64,000 nucleotides of DNA from Opitutales bacterium (lineage in GTDB: Bacteria; Verrucomicrobiota; Verrucomicrobiia; Opitutales; UBA2995), in contig JAJDZZ010000021.1 of the NCBI GenBank assembly GCA_022824405.1, positions 1-64,000 of the forward strand, in the 5' to 3' direction. Position 1 is the first letter of the stretch. Each line of letters begins with the position of its first letter. Below the pieces are notes generated by a model that worked only from the letters and a program-made list of their open reading frames with translations, was not told where the DNA came from and ran no database searches. Positions 16,317 to 25,806 of this stretch are shown here, piece after piece. The position numbers were made by a program, and so were the translations under genes.

Positions 16317-19300
16317 TTAGTAACTGAGCGATCCACTCAATTCGAACCTGCGTTCCGCCGGGATGCGTACCACCGGAATGGTTTCATCCGGGTTGGCAAC
16401 TACGGGGATAAGTTCGTCCTCGTCCAGAAGGTTTCGGATATTCAGTTGAACTTTGAGGAGCGTGTTCTGCCCCAGGATGAGGCCGAGGTCCTTCTTCCAG
16501 CCAATCCAGGCGTCCACCTGAGTTTCGGAAGGTCCGAAAATAGGATTTGCCAAGTCGGGAATGAACCCGAGTTCGGGATGGTTGATAATAGGACGACCGA
16601 TTCCGATCTTATCCTGCCAACGTACTGCCCCGCCCACATTAAAGCCCCTCAACCTTTCGCCGTCGAATTCGTAGTTGGTGATGAGGTTCCAGCGCCACTC
16701 GCGGATTTCGTTGGTTTTAATTCCCCCATCCTCGGAGATCTTGATTTTGGACTGGAGGAGCCCGAAACGTTCGGTGAAACTTCGAATCGTCTCAAACTGA
16801 CCGGCGTTGGTTGGGAAATGGCCAAATCGGTCAAGGGTAGGATCGACGTCCTCACGGATGAATCTGCCCAGGATAGGAGCGGTGTTGGTGGAAACCACCT
16901 CCTGCTGGGAGATATTGAGCAGGAGCCTCCAATTGCTGGTGATGTTGGCAACGGCTTCAATTTCCAAACCTTCGGACAACAGGTCAGTCGGGAACACCAA
17001 TCCGGGAGGAGTGCTTCGCTGGACGGTTTCGCCATCAGGGCTGATCATGATATTCAAGGTATCGATCACGTAGGGAGCGTTTTGCAGCGCTGTATACCCG
17101 GCCAGATCCTGAATGTCAGCCTGTTGCAATAGATCGGTATCTATGTTCAGCTGCCGGGCTACGGGTGCATAACTGCTCAGATAAGGTCCGAGGAACCCGT
17201 TAAAATTAGTTGTCAATCCAGAGTCCTCCCCGATCTGCAGGGTTTTATACTGATTCACCCGGATGCTGAATTTTTTGTCGGCAAAGCTTATGGTAAATCC
17301 ACTTTCTTCGGTTTCACCGCTTACGGGACCGAGGTTCATGCCGAGGAGGTTGCTGCGTTCCTGTCCGATTTGAGCGTTATCGGATTGGGAGAAGTGGAAG
17401 CTTAAACCCACACCTTTAAACATGGATTCGATCCATTCATCGGGCGTGTGCAAAACGACCCCCCAACTGGTGGAATCGGACTTGGAAGTAAAGGAGGGCG
17501 AATCGGGCAGGGCAAAGGAGTCTGGGCTGATATCCCGGCGATTGTTAGGCATCCTGGGAGGATTCCCATTCGACCAGACTTTCACGTCATCCTCACGATA
17601 ACCATAAGTGGCAACCATATGGTCATCCAGAAATTTGCTATGTAGAATAAAGGCCCTGCTATCGATATTGTTCTTGGACAGGACCCCTCCGGAAGGCTGG
17701 TCGGCAACGGTAGTGAATGTGCCGGTGGTATGCAACTGCGTCTCCCTGTCAAAATAACTCATGGTGTATTGCGGTTGAAACTCGAGCTTGGCTTTCAGGT
17801 TGGAGGCGTTGGCTCCGGCCGAACTGGACTGATTTGCAATACTGTCACTGATATAAATCAGGCTACCCACTGCTGTCGCGTTATTCGGATTGGGAGGTGT
17901 GCCCATGGTCCGGAAGTCATCACCCCAGTCGTAGTTGGACAGGGTGAAATTGCGGGAATCTCTCCGGGCATATTCCTCCAGAACCGTAAAGGTGTGATCT
18001 CCGAGAAGTTCTCCGAGGAAACCACCTACCCTTTCGGTGAGATCGAATTTGTAAAAACCGGTAAAACGATGGTTATCCAGATCCAGATTCCTAAGACGGG
18101 TAATTCCACCCCTGCCACCGGCGGACAGGAAAAGGCGACCGAAGTTCGGATTGGGGTCGCCGTTTGGCAAGACAGTGTTTACATCGACCGCGATGGCCTG
18201 GAAACGGGAACCGTCGTCCAATACCTGCATGAAGTCGCTGGAATACTCCTCCTTGTTGAAGAAGTATGCCAAACCTGCATTACCCTCGAAGAAGGTTTGC
18301 TCCAGAGAGCCGGACATTACGTCAAAATCCTCCCTCTCCCGTTTGTTCGGACCATCGACGAGCAGGTTACGAAAATCAAACAGGCTGGTGTCCTGAATGT
18401 GCTCGTTGACGTAGAAATTGCGGGTCACCGATTTTGAATTGCCGTTCTGATCCGTCGGCATACCCAGCATTTCAGAGTATAGCTGATTGACGCCACGCAT
18501 GGTGACAAAAGATTGAAAACTGATGCCTCCCGAACCATCGGGATTCACGGTAGAGAGGTCGACGCCATACCGGGGATGAATAATGGGAACAAATGCCTGC
18601 GTCCCATTGGGGAAAACGCCTCCTCCAACCGCTTGGTTGGCGTCGGCATACCCGACAGCCGCTTCAAAGGTGAATCCGATCGGGCCAAAATAGAGTCTGT
18701 CGGCGACATCCCCCGGTGTATTTCCCGTATAGTCGACGTCGTCGCCATCCCGGTAGATAAAGAGCTGGAAATGATTGTGGGCATCGTGAACGGGCTTGGC
18801 TCTTCCCTGAGGGGTGCCATTGGGAGCCGGATCGAACCAGCGTGTTACCATATCTTGTGGGGGTAAGGAGCGAGGACGATTAGCGGTGATCGAACCCGTT
18901 TCGTAGGCTAGCTTGAAGGTGGTATTTTCCCAGGGCCGGAATTCAAAGATACCGTGAACGCGCTGATCGCGTTCGTAGGCCGGATCCTGTTGGTACTTGA
19001 TATCCTCATGCAATGCCGCAACCCGGAAAGACAACTTATCCTCTACCAGCACTTTTTCCACATCGATCTCTGAGCGGATGGTGCCATAGCTACCGGCCAT
19101 AAAAGAGACCTCGCCTGAATTTTGGAAAATCGGAGCAATGGTTTGATTGTTGATAATACCTGCCGGGCTGCCCAGGCCGAAAAGGATGGCATTCGCCCCG
19201 CGGTTGATAACCACCCGACTCGTATTGTAGGAATCCATTGCTACGGCGGTGGGAAAATAATTCCGCGTCAGGTCAGCCGCGGCCAAGCCCCGAACCCGGG

Positions 19301-19700
19301 TGTTCTGGGTGGGGCGCGTGAATTGCGAATCCTGAATGGCCCCAACTACAATGGACTCATTTGGGTTGGCGAAGTTACCCCCGATACCGAGCACTTCCGT
19401 ATTGGAAGTGTAGACCAGGAGTTCCTGCAGATCGGTCGAACCGGTATCCTCCATGAATTCCTCGGTGACAACACTGATGGTGGCGGCAATGTCGCTCAGC
19501 GGCGTGTTCAAACGGGTTCCGGCCAGCGAGGACCGGGCCAAGTAACCGACAGTATCTTCTTCGCTGACATCGAAAGGACTCAGGGTATAAACTTCTTCCT
19601 CGTCTTCTTCCTGGGCCAATAGCGGAGTTTGCACGGCCACAATTCCAAGGATCAGAGCTGCGAGGATTGGGTGGGAGAACCATTTGATTTTTTCAGTCAT
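16317..19700 (-). CDS. TonB-dependent receptor, Opitutae-type
   Basis: An outer membrane, TonB-energised transporter of 1127 residues, much longer than siderophore receptors and typical of the verrucomicrobial receptors linked to glycan use. The signal peptide ends near LLAQ. It is followed by the acidic EEDEEEVYTLSPFDVSEE segment, which resembles a TonB-box region. A plug domain follows, with SLAGTRLNTPLSDIAATISVVTEEFMEDTGSTDLQELL and YNTSRVVINRGANAILFGLGSPAGIIN. The remainder is a beta-barrel ending in ERRFELSGSLSY with a C-terminal aromatic residue. The genes downstream and nearby (a sulfatase and a PL8 lyase) suggest the ligand is a sulfated oligosaccharide, but the sequence does not prove this. 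Confidence 0.93.
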   Translation of the reverse strand: MTEKIKWFSHPILAALILGIVAVQTPLLAQEEDEEEVYTLSPFDVSEEDTVGYLARSSLAGTRLNTPLSDIAATISVVTEEFMEDTGSTDLQELLVYTSNTEVLGIGGNFANPNESIVVGAIQDSQFTRPTQNTRVRGLAAADLTRNYFPTAVAMDSYNTSRVVINRGANAILFGLGSPAGIINNQTIAPIFQNSGEVSFMAGSYGTIRSEIDVEKVLVEDKLSFRVAALHEDIKYQQDPAYERDQRVHGIFEFRPWENTTFKLAYETGSITANRPRSLPPQDMVTRWFDPAPNGTPQGRAKPVHDAHNHFQLFIYRDGDDVDYTGNTPGDVADRLYFGPIGFTFEAAVGYADANQAVGGGVFPNGTQAFVPIIHPRYGVDLSTVNPDGSGGISFQSFVTMRGVNQLYSEMLGMPTDQNGNSKSVTRNFYVNEHIQDTSLFDFRNLLVDGPNKREREDFDVMSGSLEQTFFEGNAGLAYFFNKEEYSSDFMQVLDDGSRFQAIAVDVNTVLPNGDPNPNFGRLFLSAGGRGGITRLRNLDLDNHRFTGFYKFDLTERVGGFLGELLGDHTFTVLEEYARRDSRNFTLSNYDWGDDFRTMGTPPNPNNATAVGSLIYISDSIANQSSSAGANASNLKAKLEFQPQYTMSYFDRETQLHTTGTFTTVADQPSGGVLSKNNIDSRAFILHSKFLDDHMVATYGYREDDVKVWSNGNPPRMPNNRRDISPDSFALPDSPSFTSKSDSTSWGVVLHTPDEWIESMFKGVGLSFHFSQSDNAQIGQERSNLLGMNLGPVSGETEESGFTISFADKKFSIRVNQYKTLQIGEDSGLTTNFNGFLGPYLSSYAPVARQLNIDTDLLQQADIQDLAGYTALQNAPYVIDTLNIMISPDGETVQRSTPPGLVFPTDLLSEGLEIEAVANITSNWRLLLNISQQEVVSTNTAPILGRFIREDVDPTLDRFGHFPTNAGQFETIRSFTERFGLLQSKIKISEDGGIKTNEIREWRWNLITNYEFDGERLRGFNVGGAVRWQDKIGIGRPIINHPELGFIPDLANPIFGPSETQVDAWIGWKKDLGLILGQNTLLKVQLNIRNLLDEDELIPVVANPDETIPVVRIPAERRFELSGSLSY

Positions 19701-19860
19701 TTTGGAACGGTGTGTGAGAGATTAGTGTAAGAACTCCGTTACGTCATTGAGGTCGAGAGCCCGGTATGAATGCGACCAATGCCAAATTGCGCGGCAAATT
19801 CAAAAGCAAGCCTGAAGGTTAGGTTATTTGCGCTCCCAATTCAAATTTTTTTTAATATTG

Positions 19861-19972
19861 GGGGGAGTGATGGAATGTGGGGAGGGGGGACTCTCGCAAA
19901 GAGCGCAAAAGGACGCAAAGAGGGGGAGAGACGCACCTCTCTGTGACCTCTGTGTTCTCTGTGGTGGTTTAT
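19861..19972. repeat. Compound intergenic repeat block
   Basis: In order this block carries GGAGTGATGGAATG, then CTCTCGCAAAGAGCGCAAAAGG, then CGCAAAGAGGG, and CTCTGTGTTCTCTGTGGTGG. The last is the reverse complement of the CCACAGAG module at 2165 and 63515. It occupies the space between the TonB receptor leader (19701-19860) and the terminator at 20024. Apart from these modules and the receptor leader I see no gene in the 380-bp gap. Confidence 0.65.
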
Positions 19973-20023
19973 TTTTAGGATTCCACACTAGCGGGAATAG
20001 GGTTTCGAGATCGGGAACGGGCA

Positions 20024-20057
20024 AAAAAAACCGCTAAAGCGGAAGCTTCAGCGGTTT
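20024..20057 (-). terminator. Rho-independent terminator
   Basis: On the minus strand AAACCGCTGAAGC pairs with GCTTTAGCGGTTT around a 4-base loop and is followed directly by more T residues (the A-run at 20023-20030 on the plus strand). It sits 24 bp after the stop codon of the small secreted protein gene at 20081 and should end that transcript. Confidence 0.88.
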
Positions 20058-20080
20058 AGATTTGGAAAAATTAGGCTGGT

Positions 20081-20407
20081 TCAGCTCTTATCGGCCAGAG
20101 TGATGACGTAATCGATTTTTCCGTGTTCACTCAGCACAGATATTCTTTTGCCCACAACATCGGCGATGTTGACGGAGTCAACCTGACCGCCGTGGACGAT
20201 AGTGCTGTCCGGCGTCATGGTCAACTGGGCCGATTTTGCCTCCAGTTGCTTGGCGTTGCTGGATAGCTGGACCACGAGGGTGATCTTTTTAGTATCTGCA
20301 TCCCAGCTTTTAAGTTTGCCGATGCTGCTAACTTTTTTGTTGCAACCGGCCCATGCGGAACCGGCGCCAATGGCCAGAGCCACTAAGATAGTAATAATGT
20401 ATTTCAT
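20081..20407 (-). CDS. Small secreted protein of unknown function
   Basis: I do not recognise this 108-residue protein. It has a clear signal peptide, MKYIITILVALAIGAGSAWA, followed by a mature part of about 88 residues with a single cysteine close to the cleavage site (AGCNKK). The rest alternates beta-prone segments: KSWDADTKKITLVVQL, TMTPDSTIVHGG, and KRISVLSEHGKIDYVITLA. This suggests a small all-beta fold, reminiscent of DUF5666-type or copper-tolerance periplasmic domains. A strong intrinsic terminator follows, so it is probably monocistronic. It is divergent from the secreted protein gene at 20503. Confidence 0.7.
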   Translation of the reverse strand: MKYIITILVALAIGAGSAWAGCNKKVSSIGKLKSWDADTKKITLVVQLSSNAKQLEAKSAQLTMTPDSTIVHGGQVDSVNIADVVGKRISVLSEHGKIDYVITLADKS

Positions 20408-20502
20408 GAAGACCTTTCTGTTGATTAATAGAGATTCCGATTGAAAAAGACAGATTGCAATTGAATACCTTCATCGGCAATTTTAAGCAACTATTTTTTT
20501 CA

Positions 20503-21078
20503 ATGTCGAAATTATCCCTTAGCGCCTTACAAATGCGGGTGGTCCTGGTGGCGACACTCCTCATACCTCTCAGAGCTTTTGCTCATCCCGTCCCCGATAT
20601 TCCGGTTCGATCCTTCTTTGCCAGCGATGGTACTGCGACGATTCAGGTTGAAGTCGATCCGCGGTGTTTTGCCCCGGATCCCCTGCACGAGCCTTACCTG
20701 ATGGTGGCCGCTTTAGAGACCATGGACAAGGCGGAAAAGGCCCAACTCTTGTCCCGAGCGAAGGGGTTCATAGCCAAATTAATCACCTTGCGCGCCAAAC
20801 CCGGAGGGCCTTTGCAACCGGCATTCGACCTGCGCTTCACCGCTTTTGGCGACGAGGAACTGACGGAGAGTTCTCGCTTCGACACGACAGTGGTCATTAC
20901 GGGGGAGTGGAAAATCGATGCTTCGGATTGGGAAGAATACCAAGTTTCATCCGCCGAGGAAATGCCCTTCAGCGTGCAAGTCATCAACGTAGTCAAAGGG
21001 GAGCGCCAACCCTTGAACGTTCTATTTCCCGGGGAGGATAGCCGGGTCCTGGACTTGCGGGGCAAGTCGAAAAAGTAA
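20503..21078 (+). CDS. Secreted protein of unknown function
   Basis: This protein of about 191 residues has no family I can name. I chose ATG 20503 over the longer frame because it gives a normal signal peptide, with hydrophobic VVLVATLLIPLRAFA before the mature start HPVPDIPVRSFFASDG. The HPVPD start recalls the N-termini of HupE/UreJ-like and related periplasmic domains. The mature part contains FAPDPLHEPYLM and a beta-rich C-terminal half. It converges on the DUF1501 gene with only 8 bp between the two stops, so a shared bidirectional terminator would be expected but is not obvious. Confidence 0.65.
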   Translation: MSKLSLSALQMRVVLVATLLIPLRAFAHPVPDIPVRSFFASDGTATIQVEVDPRCFAPDPLHEPYLMVAALETMDKAEKAQLLSRAKGFIAKLITLRAKPGGPLQPAFDLRFTAFGDEELTESSRFDTTVVITGEWKIDASDWEEYQVSSAEEMPFSVQVINVVKGERQPLNVLFPGEDSRVLDLRGKSKK

Positions 21079-21086
21079 GGGGTTGT

Positions 21087-22520
21087 TTACCCGATCATGG
21101 CATTGAGAATGCGCCCGTGCACGTCGGTCAGACGGCGATCGATGCCATTGTGTCGCACGGTGAGTTGTTTGTGATCGATTCCCAACTGATGGAGTATGGT
21201 GGCATGAATATCGTATACGGTTGAATAGTTGCTCCGATCCCGGGGCTTGAATCCCCACTCATCGCTTTCCCCGTAGGTGCCCGGTTTCAATCCGCCGCCG
21301 CACATCCAGTTCGTGAAGGCAAAGGGATTGTGGTCCCGGCCTGAACTACCCTGCGAGCAGGGCATGCGGCCGAACTCCGTGGTCCATAAAATGATAGTGT
21401 CATCCAGCATACCGCGTTGTTTCAGGTCTTTGATCAAGGCGGCTGATCCATGGGCCATGCCGAGCGCCAATGGCTCGTGATCTCGCTTGAGGTTCTCATG
21501 GCTGTCCCAATTGCGCCGGGGGAAGCCATTGTCATTCCCACTCCAGATCTGGATAAAGCGCACCCCTCGCTCGAGCAAGCGACGGGCTACCAGGCATTTG
21601 CGGCCAAAGAATTCCGTCTCCGCCTTGACGTTCATCACACTGTCGTCCACACCCGGGCCTTCGGGAGCAAGCCCGTACATGTCCTTGATATATTGCGGCT
21701 CATTGGAAAGGTCCAGTGCATCGGTGGCGCTCAGTTGCATGGCCCCGGCCAATTCATAAGCACGGACCCGGGCCGTCAATCGGTTATCCCCTTCCCGCTC
21801 CGCCGCATGGGAAGCATTCAATCGGTTCAGCAGATGGAGTCCGGCCCTATCGCTATGGGGGGTAATAAAACTACTCTCAGGCGGGCGCAAATCGGCGATG
21901 GGTTTTTCATTACCCGGACGAATGATGGTACCTTGGTGCAGGGCGGGGAGAAAGGCTGTTCCCCAATTCTTTGCTCCGTTCGAAGCGAAACCGCGGTGGT
22001 CGGGCAAAACCACAAAGGTGGGGAGATCGTCGTTTTCACTGCCGAGAGCATAGGACACCCAGGACCCGGCGCTGGGAAACCCGGGAAAATTAAATCCGGT
22101 GGTTTGTAGCAAGGTGGCCTGGCTATGCACGCCGGTCTTTCCCACCACATTATGAAGGAAGGCCAGGTCATCCACTACCTCCCCGAGGGGCGCAACGATG
22201 TCGCTCATCATTTTTCCGCTCCGGCCATAGGGTTTGAAAGCCCACGGACTGGCAAATGTGGCGCCGGGCCTGCTTTGAAACAGCTCGACCTCTTCGCCAG
22301 GATCCCAAGGTTGGCCGTCTTTCTTTTGCAGAAGCGGTTTGTAATCAAAAGTATCCACCTGGCTTGCCGCACCGGCCATGAACAGCTGAACAACCCGTTT
22401 GGCTCGAGGTTTGTGGTGCAGGGACTGAACGATGCCTGGAGCGCCCAGCAAACCATCGCGGCTGAACAGGCTACCGAGAGCCATGCCACCCATTGTGCTT
22501 ATGAAGGATCTTCGATTCAT
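21087..22520 (-). CDS. DUF1501 family protein with twin-arginine-like signal
   Basis: A 477-residue protein of the DUF1501 family, related to the alkaline phosphatase/sulfatase fold and very abundant in Planctomycetota and Verrucomicrobiota. Its biochemical role is unknown. The N-terminus MNRRSFISTMGGMALG is a Tat-type signal. The core includes KRVVQLFMAGAASQVDTFDYKP, GVRFIQIWSGNDNG, DTIILWTTEFGRMP, and GRDHNPFAFTNWMCGGGLKPG; the histidine and aspartate residues in the last two are invariant in the family. It starts one base after the stop of the DUF1553 gene, so the two are translationally coupled. I moved the start from an upstream ATG inside the neighbouring gene to 22520. Confidence 0.93.
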   Translation of the reverse strand: MNRRSFISTMGGMALGSLFSRDGLLGAPGIVQSLHHKPRAKRVVQLFMAGAASQVDTFDYKPLLQKKDGQPWDPGEEVELFQSRPGATFASPWAFKPYGRSGKMMSDIVAPLGEVVDDLAFLHNVVGKTGVHSQATLLQTTGFNFPGFPSAGSWVSYALGSENDDLPTFVVLPDHRGFASNGAKNWGTAFLPALHQGTIIRPGNEKPIADLRPPESSFITPHSDRAGLHLLNRLNASHAAEREGDNRLTARVRAYELAGAMQLSATDALDLSNEPQYIKDMYGLAPEGPGVDDSVMNVKAETEFFGRKCLVARRLLERGVRFIQIWSGNDNGFPRRNWDSHENLKRDHEPLALGMAHGSAALIKDLKQRGMLDDTIILWTTEFGRMPCSQGSSGRDHNPFAFTNWMCGGGLKPGTYGESDEWGFKPRDRSNYSTVYDIHATILHQLGIDHKQLTVRHNGIDRRLTDVHGRILNAMIG

Positions 22521-22521
22521 T

Positions 22522-25494
22522 TCAATCGAGGTAGATGAAATCATTGAGGTTGAACAGGACACGGGCCATACTGGCGGAACCGTATTTCCGAGAGTGAGAG
22601 CCAAGTAATTCACGTTCCCGGGCATTGGGAGGTCGGCCCAGGGCCAGAAGAAAAGCTCTTTTCACAAGGTCATCCGGAGCTTCCTCGGAAAGCCGTTGAC
22701 CGAATCGACGCGCCATGGCCTCGACCAATACGTGATTCCACTGAGTCAGCGCTTGCAGAGGGGAAGTGGATTCGTCCCGAATGGGCACACTAATGGAAGG
22801 GTCGGCGCAATCGAGCGTGGTCAACATGGGTTGGGGCTGGGAGCGGACGACAAAACGGTAGATGGTGCGCCGATGGGACTTGGGATCGTCCGGATCGTGC
22901 AGGTGGTATTCGTAGTGCGGTGAATGCCGAGGCTTCCGTATGACAAAGTCGTAAAAGCTCGGGCCGCCCCGTTCGTCCGGATTGAGGGCGCCGCTGACGG
23001 CCAGGAGCGAATCCCGAAATTCTTCCGCCGTGAGCCTGCGACGATCGGCCCGCCACCAGTATTGGTTACCGGAATCGATCCTGGCATTGGCTTCATCGTG
23101 ACGGCTGGACCGTCGGTAGGTTTGACTGGTCACCAGCAGACGGATCATCCTCTTGATAGATTGTTGGGGGTCATCGCGTAGCCGGGCGGCCAGGTATTCA
23201 AGTAATTCAGGGTGGGAAGGGAGTATTCCCATGCGGCCGAAATCGTTGGGGGTCCCAGCCAGGGGTTTGCCAAAGGTCCACTGCCAGAGGCGGTTGGCAA
23301 TCGAGCGCCAGATGAGCGGATTGTCCCTTCGGGTCAGGTAACGGGCCAGCTCCGCGCGAGCTTCCCCCTCCTCCCAATTATCGGATTCGAAAAAAGTTTC
23401 CCCTACGCCATCCCAAAGCGGCAGGGCACCCGGACGCATGGCTTTTCCGGGAGAACGCAAATCGCCCCGATGGAGCAGGTGAATGGGTCTTGGATCCCCA
23501 TTGGTAGACATGAAGCGGCTTCCGTTCACCCAGTTGGCGTTGGCCGCATAGACCAGGGACTCGGACTGGTATGGCTTCAGTTGCTCCCGAAGCGCTTTCT
23601 GTTGGGCAACTATCTCCTCCTGGCGAGCCAGGATTTCAGGAGAGCGTATCTCGGCCTGAATCCGCTCCATCTCGGCTTCAAGGGCTTTTAATTCCTCAAA
23701 AGGAGCCCCTTCCGAATTCGCCCTGAAGTAAATCCCATCGACGAGATGCGAGGTTTGCCAATTGTCTTCCAGTTCCAAACTGTCCAAGGCTGTAACTGCT
23801 TTGTTGAGGGCATAGTTTGTTCGACCCCGAGCATCGATGGCTTGGAGTTCACCCAAGGCAAACAGGTAGTTGGTATCATAACGGGCAAGCCGGGTGGCAG
23901 TAACCCGGACATACCGAATGGCGGGTTCCCCAACATCCATCGATACCGTTTTCGATCCGGGATTCGGTTGATCCTCTGAAGTGGCGTCCCAGATCAGGCG
24001 AACGTCTTTCCTGAACTCCGGATCGTTGGATCCTTCCACCCGGTAGCGTAGCGGAAAGCCGTAGCCCTCCCCATTGCCATCCCGGGGATGGTAGGCGGAA
24101 ATGAGGAAAACCTGGGTGGGTTCTATCGACGCACCCAAATCGACCTGCACCCATTTCTCCGTATCGGGAATGGATGCCATTTGGGAGTGATATCCATACT
24201 GCGGTTCCTCACTGGTCCCATAGGTTTCCTTGATCTCGGCTATGCGGCGCTCGATACCGGAAATCCTGGCTTCCACCTCCCGGTCCAGTTGAACCAGAAT
24301 TTTATCTTGTTCCACACTCAGTTCATTGAGTTGACGAACGATGACCTTACGGCGTTCCCGTTGCTCATTGGTAAGACCATGGTAAATGCGGTCGGCACGG
24401 TCCACCGCGGCAAAGACGGCGTGCAGGCGGTAGTAATCCTCCATCAGGATGGGGTCGAACTTGTGGTGGTGGCATTGGGCGCACTGCACCGTGGTGCTTT
24501 GAAAGACGTTGAATACGGCTGAGATCATTTCGTCGCGGTCGAGGTGCTTGGCAATACGACCATCGAGCTTGTCCTCGCCTACTTCCCAATGACCGACGTA
24601 GTCCCAGGGTCCGGCGGCCAGAAAACCCAGACCAAGGATGCCATCCGGTTGACCAGGATAGAGGACATCGCCAGCGACCTGTTCCTGAACGAACCGGGCA
24701 TAGGGTTTGTCCTCGTTGAAGCTGCGTATGACATAATCCCGGTATGGCCAGGCGTTGGGGCGCAGCTTGTCCTTGTCGTAACCGTGAGTCTCAGCGAACC
24801 GAGCCAGGTCGAGCCAGTGTTGAGCCCACTTTTCCCCAAACTCCGGAGCATCCAGGTAGCGGTCGACCCATTCTTCCCAAACGGCTGCCCGCGTGGTCAT
24901 TGAAGAGGCCGGATCGTAGGCATCGACAAAGCCTTCCGCCTGCTCAGGGGTTGGTGGCAGACCGGTCAGATCGTAACTCAACCGACGAATCAGGATCCGA
25001 GGATCGGCCTCCTTCACCGGTTTCAGCTGTTTCCGCCGCAGGTTGGCATGGATAAAGGCATCGACCGGATGTAGGACATCGTTCTGCGGAACAGGGGCTC
25101 CTGCCAAAGGTTTGAGCGACCACCAATCGAGATCTCGAGGCCGCTTGTCGACGAGAATACGATCCTCTGGCCAGTCGGCCCCGGCATCGATCCATTGTCG
25201 GATTTTGGAAACTTCGTCATGAGTCAGGGGATCCCCATCCTCCGGCATTTCCGGAAGCGTCCCGCCGATCATTTGGACCAGGTAACTCTGAGAAGCTTCA
25301 CCCGGGACTATGGCATCCGGATGGCCAAAGGCCGCGGCCCGCGTTTCCAGGTTGAAGTCACCTTCCGCGTCGGCCCGGTTATGACAGAACAAACACCTCG
25401 CCTCAAATACCGGAGCCACGTCCCGCTCGAAATCTATTTCCGCAGAAACACTCGACAGGAACAGACCGGGCCACATCCAAAGCCAATTCGGCAT
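22522..25494 (-). CDS. DUF1549/DUF1553 cytochrome-type protein with discoidin-like insert
   Basis: A planctomycete-type (PSCyt1-PSD1) protein of 990 residues. After a signal peptide it has a PSCyt1 domain with the haem-binding motif CLFCH at residues 34-38. The DUF1549 region follows, with RRLSYDLTGLPPTPEQ, and a second CXXCH in CAQCHHHKFDPI. A segment at roughly residues 430-600 (WVQVDLGASIEPTQVFLISA to YVRVTATRL) looks like an F5/8 type C discoidin domain, often carbohydrate-binding. The C-terminal DUF1553 contains NPLIWRSIANRLWQWTFGKPL and GIDSGNQYWWRADRRR-like sequence. I set the start at ATG 25494, where a signal peptide begins; upstream codons look non-coding. A role as a redox protein acting on glycans is only inferred. 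Confidence 0.9.
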   Translation of the reverse strand: MPNWLWMWPGLFLSSVSAEIDFERDVAPVFEARCLFCHNRADAEGDFNLETRAAAFGHPDAIVPGEASQSYLVQMIGGTLPEMPEDGDPLTHDEVSKIRQWIDAGADWPEDRILVDKRPRDLDWWSLKPLAGAPVPQNDVLHPVDAFIHANLRRKQLKPVKEADPRILIRRLSYDLTGLPPTPEQAEGFVDAYDPASSMTTRAAVWEEWVDRYLDAPEFGEKWAQHWLDLARFAETHGYDKDKLRPNAWPYRDYVIRSFNEDKPYARFVQEQVAGDVLYPGQPDGILGLGFLAAGPWDYVGHWEVGEDKLDGRIAKHLDRDEMISAVFNVFQSTTVQCAQCHHHKFDPILMEDYYRLHAVFAAVDRADRIYHGLTNEQRERRKVIVRQLNELSVEQDKILVQLDREVEARISGIERRIAEIKETYGTSEEPQYGYHSQMASIPDTEKWVQVDLGASIEPTQVFLISAYHPRDGNGEGYGFPLRYRVEGSNDPEFRKDVRLIWDATSEDQPNPGSKTVSMDVGEPAIRYVRVTATRLARYDTNYLFALGELQAIDARGRTNYALNKAVTALDSLELEDNWQTSHLVDGIYFRANSEGAPFEELKALEAEMERIQAEIRSPEILARQEEIVAQQKALREQLKPYQSESLVYAANANWVNGSRFMSTNGDPRPIHLLHRGDLRSPGKAMRPGALPLWDGVGETFFESDNWEEGEARAELARYLTRRDNPLIWRSIANRLWQWTFGKPLAGTPNDFGRMGILPSHPELLEYLAARLRDDPQQSIKRMIRLLVTSQTYRRSSRHDEANARIDSGNQYWWRADRRRLTAEEFRDSLLAVSGALNPDERGGPSFYDFVIRKPRHSPHYEYHLHDPDDPKSHRRTIYRFVVRSQPQPMLTTLDCADPSISVPIRDESTSPLQALTQWNHVLVEAMARRFGQRLSEEAPDDLVKRAFLLALGRPPNARERELLGSHSRKYGSASMARVLFNLNDFIYLD

Positions 25495-25806
25495 AAGGTG
25501 TCTTCGCTTCTTCACAAAGCAATATGCTATTTCAAGCAAGTGAACTGTCCAGGCAGATTTCCCCTCCCTCGGGGTCATGCCTGAATTGGTCCGACTGACC
25601 AAAGAAGACGCGAAAGCGAATCGACATAGTTGGTAAAGTGGAAGCGCCCGCAGCCCCAAGCGGGGCATCCGTTTTGTCCGGTAAGCCAATATCCGGCATA
25701 AAGGAGACCTCAACAATTTGAGAATAAATTTGCCTATTCACTCGGGAACAAATACCAAATTATCGAATCGTTTTTCCAGCGAAGGGAACCTCCCAATATC
25801 CTTACA
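25495..25806. promoter_or_regulatory. Divergent promoter region between DUF1553 and PL8 genes
   Basis: These 312 bp separate two divergently transcribed catabolic genes, so both promoters should lie here. The stretch nearest the lyase gene (about 25720-25800) is AT-rich. I find no inverted operator, riboswitch or repeat module that I can defend. A frame open on the minus strand through 25716 encodes arginine-rich sequence with no family resemblance, and I treat it as non-coding. Confidence 0.4.

Noticed and set aside
25495-25716. N-terminal extension of the DUF1553 protein by 74 residues
   Set aside because: The extension is basic and irregular, and a proper signal peptide starts at 25494.
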